Made by a program: the position numbers and the translations under genes
Source of the DNA: Actinomycetes bacterium
GTDB taxonomy: Bacteria > Actinomycetota > Actinomycetes > Propionibacteriales > Propionibacteriaceae
Reading direction: 5' to 3'
Assembly: GCA_029778515.1 (NCBI GenBank)
Contig: JAKOQD010000298.1
Span: 1 to 10,054 of the forward strand
DNA: 10,054 bases
The notes under the pieces: generated by a model
Database searches by the model: none
What the model was told of the DNA's origin: nothing
What the model saw: only the letters and a program-made list of their open reading frames with translations
Part shown: in pieces, positions 6,403-10,054 of the stretch
Layout: each line of letters starts with the position of its first letter
Position numbering within the stretch: the stretch's first letter is position 1

Positions 6403-6777
6403 ATGGCACGCCTTATCGGGGTCGACCTGCCGCGCGAGAAGCGCCTCGAGATCGCCCTCACCTACATCTACGGCATCGGCCGTACCCGCGCCAAGGAGAC
6501 CTTGGCCGCCACTGGCATCAGTGGCGACATCCGTGTCCACCAACTCACCGACGATCAGCTGGTTGCCCTGCGCGACCATCTCGAAGCGAACTACGAGACC
6601 GAGGGTGACCTGCGCCGCAGCGTTGCCGCCGACATCCGTCGCAAGATCGAGATCGGCTCCTACCAGGGCCGTCGTCATCGCATGGGCCTCCCCGTCCGCG
6701 GTCAGCGCACCCGGACGAACGCCCGCACCCGCAAGGGCAAGAAGAAGGCTGTCGCCGGAAAGAAGAAGGCGCGCTGA
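6403..6777 (+). CDS. rpsM: 30S ribosomal protein S13
   Basis: A 124-residue small-subunit head protein that contacts the P-site tRNA and forms bridges to the 50S. The N terminus [20 protein letters not shown], the helix-hairpin-helix [13 protein letters not shown] (about 23-35) and the [14 protein letters not shown] segment (about 99-112) are diagnostic. The tail [14 protein letters not shown] is lysine rich, the part that reaches towards tRNA. ATG at 6403 gives the exact family N terminus; GAAAGG lies about ten bases upstream. An upstream in-frame extension exists but is not homologous. It is followed by a 36-bp gap to rpsK, so the genes are co-transcribed. Confidence 0.97.
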   Translation: MARLIGVDLPREKRLEIALTYIYGIGRTRAKETLAATGISGDIRVHQLTDDQLVALRDHLEANYETEGDLRRSVAADIRRKIEIGSYQGRRHRMGLPVRGQRTRTNARTRKGKKKAVAGKKKAR

Positions 6778-6813
6778 CGCGCGGCCTAGGACAAGGATCC
6801 AGGAGTAACTGAA

Positions 6814-7230
6814 TTGGCTACTGCAGGCCGTACCGCGAGCCAGAAGGCCGCGAAGAGCAAGCTGCGTCGTAAGGAAAAGAAGAACGTGGTCGCCGGTCAG
6901 GCGCACATCAAGAGCACGTTCAACAACACGATCATCTCGATCACCGATCCCACCGGTGCGGTGATCTCATGGGCCTCTGCCGGCACCGTCGGCTTCAAGG
7001 GCTCGCGTAAGTCCACCCCGTTCGCCGCCCAGATGGCCGCCGAGGCCGCGGGTCGCCGCGCCATGGAGCACGGCATGAAGCGCGTGGACGTCTTCGTCAA
7101 GGGTCCCGGCTCCGGCCGCGAGACCGCGATCCGTTCGCTCGGTGCCGTCGGTCTGGAGATCGGTCCGATCTCCGATGTGACCCCGGTGCCGCACAACGGT
7201 TGCCGTCCGCCCAAGCGCCGCCGCGTCTGA
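6814..7230 (+). CDS. rpsK: 30S ribosomal protein S11 (TTG start)
   Basis: A 138-residue platform protein that contacts the 3' end of 16S rRNA near the E site and the Shine-Dalgarno duplex. Diagnostic parts are [19 protein letters not shown] (about 30-48), [20 protein letters not shown] (52-71), [15 protein letters not shown] (about 95-109) and the C terminus ending [12 protein letters not shown]. The start is TTG at 6814: AGGAG (6801-6805) is eight bases upstream and no ATG or GTG occurs at a suitable place, the next in-frame ATG being deep inside the conserved core. The basic N-terminal extension (1-28) is normal for actinobacterial S11. It sits 26 bp before rpsD. Confidence 0.96.
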   Translation: MATAGRTASQKAAKSKLRRKEKKNVVAGQAHIKSTFNNTIISITDPTGAVISWASAGTVGFKGSRKSTPFAAQMAAEAAGRRAMEHGMKRVDVFVKGPGSGRETAIRSLGAVGLEIGPISDVTPVPHNGCRPPKRRRV

Positions 7231-7256
7231 GCCCAGAGCCGAAGAGGAGATAGAAC

Positions 7257-7862
7257 ATGGCCCGTTACACCGGACCGATCACGAAGAAGTCCCGCCGGCT
7301 CGGCACCGACCTGGTGGGCAACGACAAGGCCTTCGAGCACCGTCCGTACCCCCCGGGCATGCACGGCCGAGGCCGCACCAAGGAGAGCGAGTACCTGCTG
7401 CAGCTCCGCGAGAAGCAGAAGGCCCGTTTCGCCTATGGCGTGCTCGAGAAGCAGTTCCGTCGCTACTACGAGGAGGCCCAGCGCCTCTCCGGCAAGACCG
7501 GTGACAACCTGCTGATCATCCTCGAGTCCCGTCTCGACAACGTCATCTACCGGGCCGGTCTCGCGACCACCCGGCGCCAGGCCCGCCAGCTGGTCGTCCA
7601 CGGCCACTTCACGGTCAACGGCAAGAAGGTGAACGTGCCGAGCTACCGGGTGAGCGCCTACGACGTCATCGACGTCAAGGAAAAGTCGCTGAACCTGTAC
7701 CCGCTCGTCGTGGCTCGCGAGACCCACAACGACAAGGTGGTGCCGGGCTGGCTGACCGTCCGTCCCAACAAGGGCCGGATCCTGGTGCACCAGCTGCCCG
7801 TCCGCGAGCAGATCGTCATCGACGTCAGCGAGCAGCTGATCGTCGAGCTCTACTCGAAGTGA
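7257..7862 (+). CDS. rpsD: 30S ribosomal protein S4 (cysteine-free form)
   Basis: A 201-residue primary 16S rRNA-binding protein that starts assembly of the 30S body; in other bacteria it also represses its own operon. The N terminus MARYTGPITKKSRRLGTDLV, the YPPGMHGRGRTKESEYLLQL segment, the KARFAYGVLEKQFRRYY segment and the S4 RNA-binding domain (ESRLDNVIYRAG to VPSYRVS, about 90-130) are all typical. The protein contains no cysteine, so it lacks the N-terminal zinc finger of the C+ form, as is usual in actinobacteria. The ATG at 7257 follows GAGGAGA. A 124-bp gap with a strong hairpin separates it from rpoA. Confidence 0.97.
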   Translation: MARYTGPITKKSRRLGTDLVGNDKAFEHRPYPPGMHGRGRTKESEYLLQLREKQKARFAYGVLEKQFRRYYEEAQRLSGKTGDNLLIILESRLDNVIYRAGLATTRRQARQLVVHGHFTVNGKKVNVPSYRVSAYDVIDVKEKSLNLYPLVVARETHNDKVVPGWLTVRPNKGRILVHQLPVREQIVIDVSEQLIVELYSK

Positions 7863-7867
7863 GCTGA

Positions 7868-7910
7868 ACCGGGCCTGGTGAGGGGCAAGAAGCCCTTCAC
7901 CAGGCTCGGT
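7868..7910 (+). other. 19-bp hairpin between rpsD and rpoA
   Basis: The arms 7868-7886 and 7892-7910 pair along all 19 positions, with two G-U wobbles (7882/7896 and 7872/7906), around the five-base loop AAGAA. It begins five bases after the rpsD stop. No U tract follows (the next bases are CTCAACAACC), so it is not a classical terminator. A second small stem, AACCG (7917-7921) with CGGTT (7928-7932), follows. Possible roles are partial termination, RNase processing that separates rpsD from rpoA mRNA, or protection of 3' ends. The structure itself is certain in sequence; the role is inferred. Confidence 0.75.
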
Positions 7911-7986
7911 CTCAACAACCGGCCGGGCGGTTCCCGGAGAATCAGTCACCGTCAAATAGCGGGCGGTGGAGAGGAAGAAACCAAGA

Positions 7987-8991
7987 ATGCTCATCGCACA
8001 GCGTCCGATCCTTACCGAAGAGGTCGTCGACGAGTTCCGCTCCCGGTTCGTCATCGAACCGCTGGAGCCCGGCTTCGGCTACACCCTTGGCAACTCGATG
8101 CGGCGCACGCTGCTGTCGTCCATTCCGGGCGCGGCCGTGACCAGCATCAAGATCGAGGGCAACCAGCACGAGTTCTCCACCATCCCCGGGGTGGTCGAGG
8201 ACGTCACCGAGATCATCCTGAACCTGAAGTCGCTGGTGCTCTCCTCCGAGGAGGACGAGCCGGTGGTGATGTACCTGCGCAAGGCTGGCGCCGGCGCGGT
8301 CACCGCTGCCGACATCGCCCCGCCGGCGGGCGTCGAGGTGCACAACCCCGAGCTGCACATCGCGACCCTGAACGACTCCGGCAAGATCGAGATGGAACTG
8401 GTCGTCGAGCGTGGCCGTGGCTACGTGTCCGCCGTCCAGAACAAGAACCCGGACGCCGAGATCGGCCGCATCCCGGTTGACTCGGTCTATTCCCCGGTGC
8501 TGAAGGTCACCTACCGGGTCGAGGCGACCCGCGTCGAGCAGCGGACGGACTTCGACAAGCTGATCGTGGACGTCGAGACCAAGGCCTCGATGAAGCCGCG
8601 GGACGCGATGGCGTCCGCCGGCAAGACCCTGGTCGAACTTTTCGGCCTGGCCCGCGAGCTGAACGTGGACGCCGAGGGCATCGAGATCGGTCCGTCCCCG
8701 GTGGACGAGCAGCTGGCTGCCGACCTGGCCCTGCCGGTCGAGGAGCTGAAGCTCACGATGCGCTCGTACAACTGCCTCAAGCGCGAGGGGATCCACACCG
8801 TGAGCGAGCTGGTCTCGCGCTCGGAGCAGGACCTGCTCGACATCCGCAACTTCGGCTCGAAGTCGATCGAAGAGGTCAAGCTGCGCCTGCACGAGATGGG
8901 CCTCTCGCTCAAGGACAGCTCCCCGGGCTTCGACCCGCTGAGCGCACTGTCCAACTACGACACCGACGTCGACTACGACGACTCGTACTGA
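7987..8991 (+). CDS. rpoA: DNA-directed RNA polymerase subunit alpha
   Basis: A 334-residue subunit whose dimer nucleates assembly of RNA polymerase. The N-terminal domain (about 1-230) has [15 protein letters not shown] (31-45), the conserved dimer and beta-contact region. A flexible linker follows, then the C-terminal domain (about 250-310) with [14 protein letters not shown] (256-269) and [16 protein letters not shown] (286-301), the helix-hairpin-helix that binds UP-element DNA and activators; Arg259 matches the DNA-contacting Arg265 of E. coli. The tail [10 protein letters not shown] is strongly acidic. ATG at 7987 gives the usual actinobacterial MLIAQRP start; a GTG seven codons upstream is possible but less likely. 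GGAGAGGAAG precedes it. rplQ follows after 28 bp. Confidence 0.97.
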   Translation: MLIAQRPILTEEVVDEFRSRFVIEPLEPGFGYTLGNSMRRTLLSSIPGAAVTSIKIEGNQHEFSTIPGVVEDVTEIILNLKSLVLSSEEDEPVVMYLRKAGAGAVTAADIAPPAGVEVHNPELHIATLNDSGKIEMELVVERGRGYVSAVQNKNPDAEIGRIPVDSVYSPVLKVTYRVEATRVEQRTDFDKLIVDVETKASMKPRDAMASAGKTLVELFGLARELNVDAEGIEIGPSPVDEQLAADLALPVEELKLTMRSYNCLKREGIHTVSELVSRSEQDLLDIRNFGSKSIEEVKLRLHEMGLSLKDSSPGFDPLSALSNYDTDVDYDDSY

Positions 8992-9019
8992 TCCATAGCC
9001 ATACAGGAGACAACGAACC

Positions 9020-9802
9020 ATGCCCAAGCCGACTAAGGGCCCCCGCTTCGGCGGTAGCCCGGCACACCAGCGGATCATCCTGGCCAACCTGGCCACGCAG
9101 TTGTTCCAGCATGGCAAGATCACGACGACCGAGGCCAAGGCCAAGCGGGTCCAGCCGCTGGCCGAGCGGCTGATCAGCAAGGCGAAGCGGGGCGACCTGC
9201 ACAACCGCCGGATCGTGCTGCAGACCATCACCGACAAGGGTGTGGTGCACGTGCTGTTCACCGAGATCGCCCCGAAGGTCGCCGAGCGCGAGGGTGGCTA
9301 CACCCGGATCACGAAGATCGGCCCCCGCAAGGGTGACAACGCGCCGATGGCCGTGATCGAGCTCGTCACCGAGACCGTCGAGGAGTCCCGCAAGGCCAAG
9401 GCCAAGGGCGCCGCCAAGAAGGCCGAGCCCGCCAAGGCCGAGCCGAAGGCTGCCACCAAGAAGGCCCCGGCGAAGAAGGCCGCTGCTGCCGAGGTCGAGG
9501 AAGTGCTCACCGAGGCCGAGGCCGCCGATGATGCGGACGCGATCGGCGAGGTCGACGTGACCGCCGCTGGTGCGGTGGACGCCGAGGCTGCGGACGCCGC
9601 CGAGTTCGGCGAGGGCTCCTACGTGGGCACCGAGCCGCCGGCCGGCTACGACATCAAGGGCAACCGGGACTCGATGAAGTTCCACACCCCCGAGTCGCAG
9701 TGGTACGGCCAGACCGAAGCCGAGGTCTGGTTCAACTCGGTCGAGGCCGCTGAAGCCGCCGGCTTCGTCAACGTGCTGGCCGGTAAGGCTGACAAGGCCT
9801 GA
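9020..9802 (+). CDS. rplQ: 50S ribosomal protein L17 with long C-terminal extension
   Basis: A 260-residue protein, about twice the usual 120-130 residues. The L17 core occupies 1-120: [20 protein letters not shown], the [20 protein letters not shown] helix and VIELV. It surrounds the exit-tunnel region of the 50S subunit. A low-complexity Lys/Ala/Glu/Pro stretch follows (about 122-195), basic first and acidic later. A compact, non-repetitive module then appears at about 198-250, with the core [20 protein letters not shown] (214-233) and [17 protein letters not shown] (234-250). This resembles small modules found at the ends of other actinobacterial proteins and, loosely, Ada-type metal-binding domains, but it has no cysteine. 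ATG at 9020 has AGGAG ten bases upstream. It is the last gene of the operon, with a terminator after it. Confidence 0.95.
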   Translation: MPKPTKGPRFGGSPAHQRIILANLATQLFQHGKITTTEAKAKRVQPLAERLISKAKRGDLHNRRIVLQTITDKGVVHVLFTEIAPKVAEREGGYTRITKIGPRKGDNAPMAVIELVTETVEESRKAKAKGAAKKAEPAKAEPKAATKKAPAKKAAAAEVEEVLTEAEAADDADAIGEVDVTAAGAVDAEAADAAEFGEGSYVGTEPPAGYDIKGNRDSMKFHTPESQWYGQTEAEVWFNSVEAAEAAGFVNVLAGKADKA

Positions 9803-9809
9803 TCCGCAG

Positions 9810-9859
9810 AACGCAAGCACCGCCCGTCCCCAGCTCTGGGGGCGGGCGGTGCTTGCGTT
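9810..9859 (+). terminator. Strong intrinsic terminator after rplQ
   Basis: A 22-bp stem (9810-9831 with 9838-9859, one T-G wobble at 9827/9842) closes a six-base loop AGCTCT, beginning seven bases after the rplQ TGA. The stem is very GC rich and ends in TTT (9858-9860). The long U run of E. coli terminators is absent, as often in actinobacteria. It ends the infA-rplQ operon and may also work for transcripts arriving from the opposite side. Confidence 0.88.
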
Positions 9860-9860
9860 T

Positions 9861-10054
9861 GCGACGGATCAAGCGGTGGGCGGCGGGCAGGGTTCACCAG
9901 CGAACGCCAGCCTGCGTTGTTCAACGCCAGCACCTGTGGCTGGTTCTCGGGACCGGTGGCTGGTTCTCGGCGACCAGGGTGCCTTGATCTCGGGCTCAGG
10001 ACGGCAGCGAAGGATCAGGACGGCAGCTGCGTCCGGCTGAAGCCGAGGTGCGAG
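9861..10054. other. Non-coding right end with ~20-bp-period direct repeats
   Basis: I see no credible gene here. Direct repeats at near-constant spacing are present: AACGCCAGC at 9903 and 9923; a 19-bp unit with one mismatch, ACCtGTGGCTGGTTCTCGG, at 9932-9950 and 9952-9970; and TCAGGACGGCAGC at 9996-10008 and 10015-10027 (period 19). They could be slippage-generated tandem duplications or binding sites upstream of the next gene, which is outside the window. Confidence 0.5.

Noticed and set aside
6897..9261. Long minus-strand open frames (385 and 439 codons) opposite rpsK, rpsD and rpoA
   Set aside because: They are antisense to highly conserved genes, have low-complexity Leu/Val/Asp/Gly-rich translations with no recognisable motif, and are expected from high GC content with few stops.
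8909..9820. 303-codon minus-strand open frame rich in Leu-Gly opposite rplQ
   Set aside because: It is the mirror of the Lys/Ala/Glu-coding linker of L17; the repeats of Gly-Leu come from codon structure.
9849..10040. 63-codon plus-strand open frame after the rplQ terminator
   Set aside because: It starts within the terminator stem, has no ribosome binding site and a composition dominated by the local direct repeats.

Overview
The window is high-GC, gene-dense DNA from an actinobacterium. The actinobacterial signs are the HelR-type RNA polymerase recycling ATPase, a polyprenyl diphosphate synthase with an actinobacterial-style second Asp motif divergent from metF, an rpsD product with no N-terminal cysteines, and frequent GTG and TTG starts. 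The C-terminally extended L17 suggests the Propionibacteriales or a relative, but that placement is an impression, not something I can prove here.

Layout. Positions 1-93 hold the last 30 codons of an unrecognised plus-strand gene. It ends tail-to-tail, sharing a CTAG, with a minus-strand trans-polyprenyl diphosphate synthase (90-1193). A 51-bp divergent spacer, with a possible leaderless promoter on each strand, separates this from metF (1245-2150). The metF 3' end overlaps by 30 bp the 3' end of the minus-strand helR (2121-4304). Upstream of helR is a tight minus-strand three-gene operon (5499 down to 4410): a PadR-type repressor, a four-helix membrane protein and a small HAAS-like single-span membrane protein, each separated by 2 bp. 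Its promoter region carries three imperfect 15-bp direct repeats that probably form the repressor's operator.

From 5767 to 9802 the plus strand is the translation/transcription 'alpha operon': infA, rpmJ, rpsM, rpsK, rpsD, rpoA, rplQ. Its promoter lies just upstream of infA and a strong 22-bp hairpin terminator follows rplQ. Two gaps in this operon stand out: 204 bp before rpsM, where alpha-operon autoregulation occurs in other bacteria, and 124 bp before rpoA, which contains a 19-bp hairpin without a U tract. The last 250 bp hold no convincing gene but show short direct repeats with a period near 20 bp.

How it fits together: the right half supplies IF1, ribosomal proteins L36, S13, S11, S4 and L17, and RNA polymerase alpha. 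HelR acts on the same RNA polymerase. The left half is isoprenoid and one-carbon metabolism. I see no phage, CRISPR or transposon signature. The most unusual items are the L17 C-terminal module, the 15-bp-period operator and the rpsD-rpoA hairpin.
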